Numbered from the stretch's first letter, positions 7,071 to 17,200 are shown. The stretch is 64,000 nucleotides of DNA from CAZAYP01 sp964489425 [NCBI: uncultured Verrucomicrobiota bacterium] (GCA_964489425.1 CAZAYP010000020.1:1-64000), one strand, 5' to 3'. Notes: a model not told the origin generated them from the letters alone. Numbers and translations: made by a program.

Positions 7071-8329
7071 GCGGCCCCCTGTTCGGCGGCGGCGGCGCGC
7101 TCGGCCAGCACCCGCGCGGTTTCCCGCGCGATCATCAATTCCTCGTTGGTGGGCATGACCACGGCTTTCATGGTGCTGCGGTCATCGCTGATGATTTCCG
7201 GCTTGCCTACTACGTAGTTGGTGGTTTCGTCCAGGTGGCAGCCGAGCACGCCCAGCTGGCTGATGATACGGGAGCGGATGTACGGGCTGTTCTCGCCAAT
7301 GCCGCCGGTGAACACCACAGCGTCCGCGCCCCCCAGCAGGGCATAATAGGAGCCGATGTAGGACGCCACCCGCTGGACGAACATCCAGATCGCCTGGGCG
7401 GCCTGCTCGTTCTGGGTGGCGGCGGCGATGACCTCGCGCATGTCGCCCCGGTTACCGGCAATGCCCAGCAAGCCGCTTTTCTTGTTCAGGAGATCGTCCA
7501 ATTCGTCCACGCTCATACCCTGGCGGGCCAGGAAGAGCACGACGGCGGGATCAATATCGCCGCAGCGGGTGCCCATGACCAGGCCGGGCAGGGGGGTCAT
7601 GCCCATGCTGGTGTCCAGCACGCGGCCCTTGGCAATGGCGGTGATGCTGCACCCCTTGCCCAAGTGGCAGGTGATCAGATTGAGGTCCGTCAGTTTCCGT
7701 TTGAGGAGGCGCGCCGTGGCCTCGGCCACGTACTGGTGGGAGCATCCGTGGAACCCGTACTTGCGCACCTCGAAGCGCTCGTAGTAGTCATACGGGATCG
7801 CATACAGGTAAGAAGCCGGCGGCATGGATTGGTGGAAGGCGGTGTCAAACACGGCCACGTTGGGCTTGCCGGGGAACACTTCCTCGCAGGCTTCGATCCC
7901 GGCCAGGTTGGCGGGGTTATGCAGTGGGGCCAGCGAGGCGCAGTTGGCTATGCCCTGCTTGACTTCCTCGGTGATGAGCGTGGCGCCGGTGAAGTGCTCG
8001 CCGCCGTGCACCACGCGGTGGCCGATGGCCTCCAGTTCGTCCATGCTGGCCAGCACCCCGAAATCCTGGCTGCACATGCGCAGGGCCAGCACGCGGACGG
8101 CCGCCTTGACGTCCGGGATGGGTTCCTTGGCGGTCAGCTCGCGGTCGTCGTAGCGCAGGTAGCGCAACCGGGCGCTGGATTGGCCGATTTGCTCGGCGAT
8201 GCCTTTGCACAGCATGCGGTGCTCGCGGGCCATGCGATAGATCTCGAATTCAAGGAAGTCCAAGCCGGCGTTGATCACCAGGACCACTTCCGGCGGCGGT
8301 TTGGACGGGGCGAGCGGTTCGTTACTCAT
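7067..8329 (-). CDS. divergent acetate kinase paralogue, phosphate-binding loop lost
   Basis: This 420-aa protein (GTG start at 8341 possible; ATG 8329 has AGGTGG at better spacing) is clearly an acetate kinase homologue. It keeps HRVVHGG, APLHNPAN, FDTAFHQSMP, YGFHGCSH, GTRCGDIDP, GGIGENS and NEELMIA. The N-terminal loop that holds the nucleotide phosphates has changed from INSGSSSLK in its neighbour to INAGLDFLE, losing all three Ser and the Lys. HLGNGSS has become HLGKGCS, replacing the conserved Asn. ATP-dependent chemistry is therefore doubtful. It may be a regulatory or heterodimer subunit, or use another phosphoryl donor. It is first in the operon and overlaps ackA by 4 nt. A 62-nt tract is identical between the two genes. 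Confidence 0.85.
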   Translation of the reverse strand: MSNEPLAPSKPPPEVVLVINAGLDFLEFEIYRMAREHRMLCKGIAEQIGQSSARLRYLRYDDRELTAKEPIPDVKAAVRVLALRMCSQDFGVLASMDELEAIGHRVVHGGEHFTGATLITEEVKQGIANCASLAPLHNPANLAGIEACEEVFPGKPNVAVFDTAFHQSMPPASYLYAIPYDYYERFEVRKYGFHGCSHQYVAEATARLLKRKLTDLNLITCHLGKGCSITAIAKGRVLDTSMGMTPLPGLVMGTRCGDIDPAVVLFLARQGMSVDELDDLLNKKSGLLGIAGNRGDMREVIAAATQNEQAAQAIWMFVQRVASYIGSYYALLGGADAVVFTGGIGENSPYIRSRIISQLGVLGCHLDETTNYVVGKPEIISDDRSTMKAVVMPTNEELMIARETARVLAERAAAAEQGAA

Positions 8330-8592
8330 ACGGGATGCCACCTATGTCAGTAAATCCATGTTGCAGGCATCTTAGGTGCGGATCCGGTGGGCAGGCAAGC
8401 AGATTATCGCCGCGCAACGGGCATGTCGCCGGTGGCGCTACCCGGTGCCGGGGTGGCCGGCCATACCCATAATATACCCAACTCGTGTTATGTACGGTCA
8501 GGTTCTGGAAGTGTAATTTGTCACAATAAAGCGTGGCATGATCTGTCACGGTTTGGGTTAGAGGACTGCAAGCACGAACGATAGGTAATGAC

Positions 8593-10689
8593 ATGAGAAG
8601 AACTTGCTGTAAGCGCCCCTTGGGCATCTTGGGCATCGTCGGCTTGGTCGTGGCGACTGTGGCCGCACCCTGCGCCGGGCAATGGATGACCCGAACGTAT
8701 AACCTGTTTAAGGGGAAAAACTACATTTATCTCGATGTTCAGCCGGATCGGGACGCGGTGACCACGGTGATTGGCCAAGTGTACAGCAATATTGATGCCG
8801 TGGCGCAATGGCAATCACGTTACCAGAACTTCCAGTTCCTGTCGTCGCCCGACTCACCCTCCATTCCCCAGGACCGGTTTCTCTACTGGCGGCCGCATTA
8901 CCAATTGTACGAGCAGCAGATTGGTGGGTTGGCGGCGGGCACCCTCATCACGTATTCCTTTGATTTGGCGGGCTGCGACGGCCTGAGCATCACGCCCACC
9001 AACCAGTTTGTGATGGGCACCAACACGTATTCCTACATGGACGACCAGTCGCGCTACCAGGTCGTGTGCCGGCCGCTTGACGCCGCGACCATGGTGGTGG
9101 ACTTCTACCAGTTCAATGGATCGTGCCCGGCGCCGGTGTTGCGGTACAGCCGGAACAGCGACCCGCAGGTGACCACCGTGCTGATGCCGCTGGCGCAGGG
9201 CCAAACTCCCTATAATCCGCAAACCCTGGAGCATATCATTGGCGGCGCTGCCTACATCTTCGTGTGCAACAGCAACTGCACGCTGACCGTTACCGGGACC
9301 CCGGTGGTTCCCGACATTCGCTGGGAGGCGGATCTGTATAACCTGGTGGGGTTCCCCATCGGCACCAACGTCAGCGTCATGGATTACTTCAGGAACGTGC
9401 CGGGCATTGACGTGGGGCAGGGCGGCCAACAGCATGTTTACATGATCGATTCCAACGGTACGCCGCGCGCGATCACCATGGCCGGGGGGCGGGCCTACCT
9501 CAGCCCGTTCCAAGCCTACTGGATTTACTGCAACGAAACCTTGGACTACACCGCGCCGCTGGCCTTGATCCAAGCCAATCCATACGGGTTGAACTTCGGC
9601 AGCGCTAACAACTACCAGATGCTGACGCTGCGCAATGATTACACCACGAATCTGGCCGTCACCGTGACCCATGTCGGCTCCGCGGCGCCGCCGGCCGGCG
9701 GTCCGCCGCTGGAGGACATGGTGCCGCTGACGTGCCTGGTGTACACCAACTACCAGGTGGTGACGGTGGTCACCAATCCCGGCCCCGTGGTGGTGACGAA
9801 CGTGGTCAACGGCTGGGGCTGGGTCTGGACCAACTTCCCGGCCGCCGGCATGCGGCAAACGCTGGCGCCGGGCGATATCTGGATGCTGCGCCTCGGCATT
9901 GACCGCAGCCAGATGGTCAGCCCGTACACCAATGCGGTGTGGGCCAGTATTCTGCAGGTGAGCGACAGCCTGGGCACGCTTTATAATGTTGGTCTGAGCG
10001 CCACGCTGGGCGATGCGGGCGCGCCCGCGTCCGGGTGGCCGGCCGGCCTGTGGGTGGGCGAGGCCGCCCTGACCAAGGTGTCGACCATGACGGACGCCGG
10101 CAACCTGCAGGCGGTGTCCGCGCCGTTTCCGTTCAAGTTGATCCTGCACCTTGATGGCGATGGCAACGCCCATCTGCTGCAGCGGGTGGTGTTGGCGCTG
10201 AACTCCCAGGCGGATCCGGACGGCAACGTGACCAACGCCTTCTACGAGTTGTACACCGACGAGGCCGACGTGCCGGCCGATCGCGCCACGACCTACCGCG
10301 TCAGTTCCGTGGCCCTGGGCGTGCGGTCCCCGGTACCGCTGGGCGGCGTCATGTTCTCGGCCTTGAGCGGGGCCTGGGTGACGCCCTACGACGATGTCAT
10401 GAACCCGTTCGTGCACGCGGCTCATCCCAGCCACGACAACCTCAGCGCCGACTTCTCCACCAAGCTGCCCAATGGCCAGGAGTCCTACACGGTAACGAAT
10501 ACCATAACGCTGTCGTGGTCCAATGCTCCCTTGGCGCAGACGGCATTGCCGTTCTGGAATATGGAAGAACGCAGCAGTGGCCGGATCCGCCTGGTCGTGG
10601 ACGGCTTGTTGCGCAACACGGTTGTCGCCGAGGGCGTTTTTGAACTGCGGCGGGTCAACAGCACCGCATGGCTGGAGGATGGGCCATGA
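8593..10689 (+). CDS. large exported protein of unknown function, first of the secreted block
   Basis: This 698-aa protein begins with a signal peptide (Arg/Lys n-region, then LGIVGLVVATVAAPCAG), so it is exported. The mature part is rich in Asn, Thr, Tyr and Val, as in extracellular beta-sandwich proteins. Mature start YNLFKGKNYIYLDVQP and later LYNLVGFPIGTNVSVMDYF resemble the wNLIyLdVqP-type modules of PVC-group surface proteins. No catalytic motif, transmembrane anchor or recognised C-terminal sorting signal is visible. It is the first of seven co-oriented exported-protein genes to 23523, divergent from the acetate kinase genes across a 263-bp gap. Ligand and function are unknown. Confidence 0.7.
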   Translation: MRRTCCKRPLGILGIVGLVVATVAAPCAGQWMTRTYNLFKGKNYIYLDVQPDRDAVTTVIGQVYSNIDAVAQWQSRYQNFQFLSSPDSPSIPQDRFLYWRPHYQLYEQQIGGLAAGTLITYSFDLAGCDGLSITPTNQFVMGTNTYSYMDDQSRYQVVCRPLDAATMVVDFYQFNGSCPAPVLRYSRNSDPQVTTVLMPLAQGQTPYNPQTLEHIIGGAAYIFVCNSNCTLTVTGTPVVPDIRWEADLYNLVGFPIGTNVSVMDYFRNVPGIDVGQGGQQHVYMIDSNGTPRAITMAGGRAYLSPFQAYWIYCNETLDYTAPLALIQANPYGLNFGSANNYQMLTLRNDYTTNLAVTVTHVGSAAPPAGGPPLEDMVPLTCLVYTNYQVVTVVTNPGPVVVTNVVNGWGWVWTNFPAAGMRQTLAPGDIWMLRLGIDRSQMVSPYTNAVWASILQVSDSLGTLYNVGLSATLGDAGAPASGWPAGLWVGEAALTKVSTMTDAGNLQAVSAPFPFKLILHLDGDGNAHLLQRVVLALNSQADPDGNVTNAFYELYTDEADVPADRATTYRVSSVALGVRSPVPLGGVMFSALSGAWVTPYDDVMNPFVHAAHPSHDNLSADFSTKLPNGQESYTVTNTITLSWSNAPLAQTALPFWNMEERSSGRIRLVVDGLLRNTVVAEGVFELRRVNSTAWLEDGP

Positions 10690-10705
10690 CGCGGCCGCCG
10701 CTACA

Positions 10706-10747
10706 AACCACCCCGGCCTGCGGCCACCCCTCCTTGAAAAGGAGGGG
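10706..10747. repeat. REP-like palindromic repeat, copy 1
   Basis: This 42-bp unit begins AACCACCCCGGCC, carries a GGCC-TGC-GGCC mini-stem, and ends in a hairpin with 9-bp arms CCCCTCCTT and AAGGAGGGG around a GAA loop. It lies just after the stop at 10689 and recurs at 10820 and 11961. Confidence 0.85.
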
Positions 10748-10819
10748 AGCCGGAAAAGAGATTTGGTCCCGCCTGCCTGGACCTTTATCCTACATCCTTC
10801 ATCCTTCATCCTTTTCTGC

Positions 10820-10861
10820 AACCACCCCGGCCTGCGGCCACCCCTCCTTGAAAAGGAGGGC
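10820..10861. repeat. REP-like palindromic repeat, copy 2
   Basis: This is near-identical to copy 1 across the conserved 41 bp, in the same orientation, and ends GGAGGGC instead of GGAGGGG. A short run of ATCCTTC repeats (about 10788-10813) separates the two copies. It ends about 40 bp upstream of the next start codon. Confidence 0.85.
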
Positions 10862-10900
10862 GGCCATCGCGGCATCCAGTTTTATCAGGAGATCAGGATC

Positions 10901-11920
10901 ATGAATCAACGCGTTTTTATCCCTCTGCTTGTCGCCATGTTGATCTTGGTTGCTACCGGCGCCGGGCGCGCTGGCGCCGACCCGGCGCCGCTGGCCATCA
11001 ATTACCAGGGCCGGTTGCTGAATGTGCTGAACCGGCCGGTGCCGGACAATAATTACCAGGTGATTTTCAAGGTGTGTGCCACGCCAACAGGCGGGGAACT
11101 TTGCACTAACATCCAGATCGTCAGCACCCAGGGCGGCGTGTTTAATGCCATCGTAAGCCATGAATACGGCTCATGGGCGCCCGTGGGCAGCACGCTGGCG
11201 GATGTGTTCCGTGGCAGCGGTATGGACTCGCGCTACCTGGAGGTGACCGTCGAGATTTCGCCCGGCAACTGGGAAACCCTGGCGCCGCGCGTGGAGCTGC
11301 AATCCGTGCCCTATGCGCTGAAGGCTGGCGACCTGATCCAAGCCAGCAGCGACTTCACCGTGCAGGGCGACCTGATGGTGGACGGCACGCTCTATGCCAC
11401 CTGCACCAACGCGTTGACGTTCCAGGGCTACGGGTTGACCAGTTTTGTGGCCAAGGTGTTTGCGCCCATCACCAATGCGTACGTGGCGCCTTGGTTCGAC
11501 GCCCATGGCCAGATGTCGCTTCAGGTCACCAATAATGTGATCCCGATGTGCAACAGCGGGTATCGCACGGTAATTGGCGCCACCTACCCGCTGGGCGGCG
11601 AGGCAACGAACAACGACGTCGGGCTGACGGTATACGGCACGGTCAGCATGTTTGGCCAGTGGCGGGATTGCACGCCCGTCCCCAACCAGCAGAACACGTT
11701 CAGCCAGGACGGGTACCTGCTGATCTGCATCCAAGGCGCGCCGCCCGGCGGCGCCAGCCTGGTAACATTCAGCGCGGGATATTTTGCCAACCTGTACCTG
11801 GCCAACGATGTTCCGCACCTGCTGCCGTTATGCCGCGGCATGGGCTGGAGTTTGAGCGCCTCCAGCAACAACATCAAGGTTTGCCAGTGGCTGCCGATCG
11901 GCCTGGGGGCGAACCAATGA
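10901..11920 (+). CDS. exported NYQGRL-domain protein, paralogue 1 of 3
   Basis: This 339-aa protein starts at ATG 10901 behind AGGAG and has a signal peptide ending near GAGRAGA. The mature N-terminus carries the motif INYQGRLLNVLNRPVPDNNY, then GGELCTNIQIVSTQGGVFN, YGSWAPVGSTLADVF and LAPRVELQSVPYALKAGD. This beta-rich domain also occurs near the start of bacterial tail-fibre-like and surface proteins. A short parallel-beta stretch (LMVDGTLYATC) and a unique C-terminal part of about 200 aa with several Cys follow. The TGA stop overlaps an ATG of the next frame, so coupling with paralogue 2 is likely. Function unknown; adhesin or filament subunit is a guess from the fold. Confidence 0.75.
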   Translation: MNQRVFIPLLVAMLILVATGAGRAGADPAPLAINYQGRLLNVLNRPVPDNNYQVIFKVCATPTGGELCTNIQIVSTQGGVFNAIVSHEYGSWAPVGSTLADVFRGSGMDSRYLEVTVEISPGNWETLAPRVELQSVPYALKAGDLIQASSDFTVQGDLMVDGTLYATCTNALTFQGYGLTSFVAKVFAPITNAYVAPWFDAHGQMSLQVTNNVIPMCNSGYRTVIGATYPLGGEATNNDVGLTVYGTVSMFGQWRDCTPVPNQQNTFSQDGYLLICIQGAPPGGASLVTFSAGYFANLYLANDVPHLLPLCRGMGWSLSASSNNIKVCQWLPIGLGANQ

Positions 11921-11937
11921 CGAGCAAGGAGAAGGTC

Positions 11938-13029
11938 ATGGATGCAATGCGATTCTGGAAAACCACCCCGGCCGATGGCCGCCCCTCCTTGGAAAGGAGG
12001 GGAGCCCGGACGGTTGTGGCCGTGCTGGCGCTGGCGGGATGGATAGCCACCGGCCAGTTTGCCGCCGTCGCCGCCGTGCCCGTGGGGATCAACTACCAGG
12101 GGCGCCTGCTCGACGAGTTCGGCCATCCCGTGGCCAACGGCAACTACCCGGCCATGTTCAAGATTTGCAGCGCGCCGGTGGGCGGCGAACTGTGCACCAA
12201 TCTCCAGACCATCTCCACCTACACCGGGGTGTTCAACGTGGTGATCGGCCACCAGTACGGCACTTGGATGCCGGCCGGCTCCACTGTGGCCAGCTTCTTC
12301 ACCGGGTCGGGCGCCGACGTGCGCTACCTGGATGTGTCCGTGCAATTGACGCCTGGCCTGTGGACCACGCTGGCGCCGCGCAAGCAATTCCAGGCGGTTC
12401 CCTATGCCCTCCTGGCCGGCGATGCCAGCACGGCGCTGGGCAACTTGACCGTGCACGGGTCCATGACGGTCAATGGCAACGTCCAGGGCGTGGCCATGAA
12501 CGCATGGCAGCTGAACGGGCTGCAACCTGGCAATTACGCCGGGCCGGTAAAGGCGACATTTAACGGATATGTGTATCCCTGGCTGGTGAGCACACCGAAC
12601 GCCTGGAACCAGGGGCATTTCGATCCCGGCGTTTCCGGCGGCCGGATCCCGTTGAGTTTGTCCGGCCAGCGGGTCGTGATGAGCGCCACCCAACCGCTGT
12701 TCGGCGAGGCTCTCAACACGAACCTCGGGCTGTCCGTCTATGGCTCGGTCAGCCTCATGGGGTATGGCCAGTCACCCCAGCTCGGCACGCCGGAGAAAGC
12801 CAGGACGGACGGCTTGCTCTCGCTCTTTGGCGGCCAAAGCGACCATGCCAACGTGCAAATCTGGGATGCCAGCAGCAACCTGGTGATGACGGTGCCGCTG
12901 CAGGCCAACATGCTTGTTACATTGCCGGTGCCCAAGAACTACTCCTGGCAGATCAATAATGCCACCAACTTTCCTTGGAACAATTCCCTGCGAACCTGGC
13001 AGCCCATGGGCATGGACACGGACATGTGA
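11938..13029 (+). CDS. exported NYQGRL-domain protein, paralogue 2, repeat-derived N-terminus
   Basis: This 363-aa protein has start ATG 11938, preceded by AAGGAG with a 6-nt spacer; ATG 11917 and 11947 are alternatives. Codons about 9-22 (KTTPADGRPSLERRGA) are a translated copy of the REP-like repeat, placed directly before the hydrophobic core of the signal peptide (VVAVLALAGWIATG). The mature part repeats the paralogue pattern: INYQGRLLDEFGHPVANGNY, GGELCTNLQTISTYTGVFN, YGTWMPAGSTVASFF and LAPRKQFQAVPYALLAGD. A unique C-terminal domain ends near VPKNYSWQINN, close to the ending of paralogue 3. Same unknown function as its neighbours; tandem duplication is clear. Confidence 0.75.
   Translation: MDAMRFWKTTPADGRPSLERRGARTVVAVLALAGWIATGQFAAVAAVPVGINYQGRLLDEFGHPVANGNYPAMFKICSAPVGGELCTNLQTISTYTGVFNVVIGHQYGTWMPAGSTVASFFTGSGADVRYLDVSVQLTPGLWTTLAPRKQFQAVPYALLAGDASTALGNLTVHGSMTVNGNVQGVAMNAWQLNGLQPGNYAGPVKATFNGYVYPWLVSTPNAWNQGHFDPGVSGGRIPLSLSGQRVVMSATQPLFGEALNTNLGLSVYGSVSLMGYGQSPQLGTPEKARTDGLLSLFGGQSDHANVQIWDASSNLVMTVPLQANMLVTLPVPKNYSWQINNATNFPWNNSLRTWQPMGMDTDM
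11961..12002. repeat. REP-like palindromic repeat, copy 3, inside a coding sequence
   Basis: This copy has the same architecture as copies 1 and 2: AACCACCCCGGCC, a GGCC-GAT-GGCC mini-stem, and 9-bp arms CCCCTCCTT and AAGGAGGGG with a GGA loop. Differences from copies 1 and 2 fall mainly in the two loops and the base following the mini-stem, and both stems are kept. It is read in frame as part of the paralogue 2 leader. Confidence 0.8.
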
Positions 13030-13070
13030 AGCCTGGTGCATATCAAAGCCGATTTATCTAGAGGTTCAAT

Positions 13071-14168
13071 ATGAAAAGAAGCGCACAGCTATTCCGAACA
13101 AGGGCCTCGGTCTTGACAAGGTGGGTCGCGGCGGCGGGACGATGGACCGTCCTGGGCGCCCTGCTGCTCTGGTCCGGATCTGCCGGCGCCGCCACGGTGC
13201 CGCTGGCGATCAACTTCCAGGGCCGGCTGGTGGACCAGAACGGCATGGCGGTGACGGACGGCACTTACCAGGTGCAGTTCCGCATCTGCAATGCGCCCAC
13301 CGGCGGCGAGTTGTGCACCAACATTCAGACGGTCACCACCCACGACGGCATCGTCAACACGATGATGGGCCACCAGTACGGGACCTGGCAGCCGCCGGGC
13401 ACCACTCTGGCGGATGTGTTCAAGGGCGACATGACCGACCAGCGGTTTCTGGACGTGAGCGTCCAGCTGTTGCCGGGCCAATGGTTCCCGATGCTGCCGC
13501 GCAAGCAGCTGCTGGCCGCGCCTTACGCGCTCAAGGCCGGCGATGTCAGCCAGACGCACGGGGATTTGACCGTGGCCGGCAACCTTTACGTGAACGGCAA
13601 CCTCCGCGCCAATGTCAACAACACCCTCGCCCTCAGCGGTGTCGCGGCTACCCAGTTGGTCACGCTGGGCGGACCGGTCCAGGATTGGCAGGGGGTCTGG
13701 GCGGACCAGGGCGGCCAGATCCAGCAGGGCAATTTGCAAGGGTGGCCCGCCGCAGACCCACTGCGAATGAGTGGCCAGCGCATGATCATGGGCGGCGCAT
13801 ACAGCTATGAATGTTCCGGCGGTGAGTGCGCCAACACCGCTCCAGGGCTGGGGGTATTCGGAACGGTCAGCATGATGAACAAGACGATCCAAAACATGTC
13901 GGGCAGTATCAATACCATGGTCCGGGCGCCATCGGACGGATTCCTGATGACCTACTGGAGCAATCCCAGTTATCCGGCTAATGCCGGCAATACGGTGCGG
14001 ATCTACGATAATAACAGTAACCAGCTGTTCATCCTGAATGCCATGAACGGAGCGTCCCTGACGATCCCGGTGCCCAAGAACACCTATTGGATGTACCAGC
14101 CGGGATATGCTCTGGGAGCCAATTTTTGGATCCAGTGGCTGCCCCAGGGCCTGTCGGCAGGCCAATAA
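13071..14168 (+). CDS. exported NYQGRL-domain protein, paralogue 3 of 3
   Basis: This 365-aa protein has a long Arg-rich n-region, a signal core (VLGALLLWSGSAGA) and the family motif INFQGRLVDQNGMAVTDGTY. GGELCTNIQTVTTHDGIVN, YGTWQPPGTTLADVFKGD and LPRKQLLAAPYALKAGD follow. Next come a short LTVAGNLYVNGNL beta repeat and a C-terminal domain with a Cys pair (YECSGGEC) and the ending IPVPKNTYWMYQPG. It is separated by 41 nt from paralogue 2 and by 46 nt from the giant LamG gene. The conserved first 150 aa and variable rest suggest a common export or assembly domain carrying different heads. Confidence 0.75.
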   Translation: MKRSAQLFRTRASVLTRWVAAAGRWTVLGALLLWSGSAGAATVPLAINFQGRLVDQNGMAVTDGTYQVQFRICNAPTGGELCTNIQTVTTHDGIVNTMMGHQYGTWQPPGTTLADVFKGDMTDQRFLDVSVQLLPGQWFPMLPRKQLLAAPYALKAGDVSQTHGDLTVAGNLYVNGNLRANVNNTLALSGVAATQLVTLGGPVQDWQGVWADQGGQIQQGNLQGWPAADPLRMSGQRMIMGGAYSYECSGGECANTAPGLGVFGTVSMMNKTIQNMSGSINTMVRAPSDGFLMTYWSNPSYPANAGNTVRIYDNNSNQLFILNAMNGASLTIPVPKNTYWMYQPGYALGANFWIQWLPQGLSAGQ

Positions 14169-14214
14169 AGCCCGTGGTGCGGGAAGGCATCCGTTTATGA
14201 AGATGGAGACAATT

Positions 14215-17200
14215 ATGAGAAAACAATGGATGGGGCTGGCCCTGGCCATGATGTTCCTGACGGTCCCGGCCTGGGCGCAGAACCAGTTTGATCTGAAGCC
14301 CACAGTCTACAACGACTGGGTGACGGCCGCGCATTCCGGCTGGTGGACGGCCTGGTCCAACACCACCTGCTTTTCCGGCAGCGGTGTTTTGACCAACCAG
14401 GGAACCGGCCTGACGCCGGTATTCCCTTCCTCTGCCGACAACCAGGTCCGCATGGAGTATGCGCAGGTCGGCTACATGTTCAGCGATTCCACACCCAATG
14501 CCTACCTGGGCGATCGGATCACGCCGCCCGTCGGCTTGACCGTGGATTGGAACGCCATGCGATCCAATAACGTGTACGTGACCAATTACGTGGTTTACAC
14601 GTCGCTGGGCGGCACCAGTTATGTAGCCTCGCTGGTCTGGGTCACCAACTATGTGTCGGCCGATGGCACGGCCGTACTGTCGCCGGAACAGGGGGCGTAC
14701 TACTTTGTCAATGGCGGCGAGACCCGCATCACCTGGCAACTGGCAGGTGGCGGGTCCACGACGCTCGTTTACAACGTGGCCGGCTATTCCCAGCAACGGC
14801 CCAAGCGTATTTTCTGGACTGAATCGCCCTATGACGCGCCGGGGGTGAGCCTGGCGGGCCAATATGTGCGCATTCATTACACGCCCAGCCTGCCGCCAGC
14901 GCATTTCGAGGTCCAGTACGACAGCCAGGGAAATCCCCAGCGGGTGTTGCGGGACGGCGTGTACCTGGACCCGAATACCGCCCTGCTGCGCGCCGCGCCG
15001 CCGGCCAGCGCCTATTTTCTGATCGAGTATTTCAAGACCGGGTCGTTCCAGGATTCCCTGGGCATGGTGCTCATCCAGGTCATGGAACCGTTCATTGCCG
15101 AGCTGCCGGCCAACCTGGGCGCGCGGTTGCTGCCCTCGGATTCGCGCTATGGATATTCCAATCTCGAGGCGCAGGTGACCCATGGGTTGGGCAACAATCA
15201 AAACGGGACCGTGGATCAAAGCAGCTATGTGTATCAGCACCAGACCCAGAATCCCAACCATCTCCAGAATGGCTGGCTGTTTGCGGTGCGCAAGAACACG
15301 GACGCGCCTTGGAACATCGAGGTGTACTGGGAAGAGCCGGACTTCATGAGCGTGTATTGGCCGTTCGAAGCCGACTGGTACAGCGCGGACTGGCCCGACT
15401 ACATCACCAAGGTGGTCCGGGGCGAAGCGGGCGATGACGGCGGCCTGGAGCCGGTCCTGCCCAGCGCCATGAATTACACCATCCTGCCGTACCAGGAGCC
15501 GCCCAACAACAGCGAGTTCCAGGTCACGGGCAATGGCCAGCAGCTCCAGCTCACCGGCGTGGATGGCCGGGCCATCATGCAGATGTATGATCTCAACACG
15601 GAGAACATCTGGTTCGAACCCCTGCTATCTATCAGCCACACGAACGATACGTTCGACCTGCGGCCTACCCAGGCCCATGTCGGCGACGAACTGGCGCCGG
15701 AAGGCGGCATCTCGCTTTGGTTCCAAGGCCAGCCGGACGCGTTCGCGGTCATTTCCAATGCCAGCATCAACCAGGATTTCACCTTGGAAATGTGGGTGAA
15801 ATGCAGCGCCGATGTCACCAGCATGGTCCCTTGGCTTTGTGTGGTGACCGGATCGCCGGCCACGGCAAGCTGGTGGAACGCCGACCCGTCCGGCGTCGTC
15901 ACCAACCTTGGTCAACCGCGCCTGGTGCTGGGCCAACTCCCGGACTACGAGGGCGGGGTGGCCGCGGGCATGCTGGCGCTGTTCAACTCGGGATCGTCCG
16001 GCGCGGTGATGGGCGTCACCAGCGGATCGCGGGTGATGTTCAACCTGGGGCAGTGGAACCATGTGGCGTTGACCTATGCCTCGGCCAACCAGTCCATGGC
16101 TATTTTCATCAACGGCGCTCTCTATGGCGGGCAGTCGTTATCCAATGTGATGGCGCAGAGCAACTGGAGCGGGCTGGACATGCCCAGCCTGGCTGGCGCC
16201 AACCTGGTGCTGGGCTGCAGCCTGTTCGCCGGCAACCTGGATGAACTGCGCCTGTGGAACCGGGTGCTGTCCACGGACGAAATCAGTTTCTACATGAACC
16301 GCATGGTCAACCCGGTGCTGACTAACTATGCCGGGCTGGTCGGCTGCTGGCCGGTCCTGCACTTGGGCGACCCCAACCTGTTGATCAATCTCAGTTCAGC
16401 CAATCGCGCTGGCGACGGGTTGCTGGTGGGCGTGCAGCATGCTAATGGCGGGCCGTTTTATGCAAATGAGGATATCGCCATGTATTCAGAATATCATGGC
16501 TATATTTACGACCCGCCGGGCCAGGCGCCGTACAACGTCAATACCTATGCTTACCCCATAGCGCAAAACCCGGATGCCCAGACCGAGGTATTCCTGGTCA
16601 ACGAAAACAAGCACAAGTTCGAGGGCGTGGCCGATACCAACAACCCGTTGGCCAACTACGACATCGAACTGTGGTGGTCGGAGGACATTTCGCTGCTCGC
16701 CAATCCGCCCATGCCCACCAACGTGTACATCCCCAACTTTGTCCAGCGCTACCAAACCCAGTGGCCGACCAACGTGCCCCAAATTGTACTGGCCAGCGGC
16801 CTGGGGTACACGCTGACCAACAACTACACCCGCACCATCAACATCGGCATGACCGGGCAGGTCCAGGTCGTCACCAACTGGGTTGCCAATCCGCAGCTTT
16901 ATATCCAGAACGCGACCAACCAGCCGGGCTTCAATCCCAATGAGGAACACGCCCTGTTCGATTACCTCACTTACTACGCCCTGCGCGACGACCTGAACGC
17001 CGCCGGCGACTCGCGGCCGTACGTGCTGGTCCAGTACACGGACCCCTCCAACAACAACCAGCCCGAGATGCTGCCCCTGATGGTTGTGCGCACCAACGCG
17101 ACGTATCCGGACTTTACGTTCAACATGCAGGCCGGGTACCGCATTCCCGGCCCACACCCGCTCGACCTGCTGGCCAATCCCAACACGCCGAACACGTATT

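Noticed and set aside
5955-8353. Two long plus-strand frames over the acetate kinase genes
   Set aside because: They are the complement of well-conserved kinases; the similarity between them only mirrors the paralogy on the other strand.
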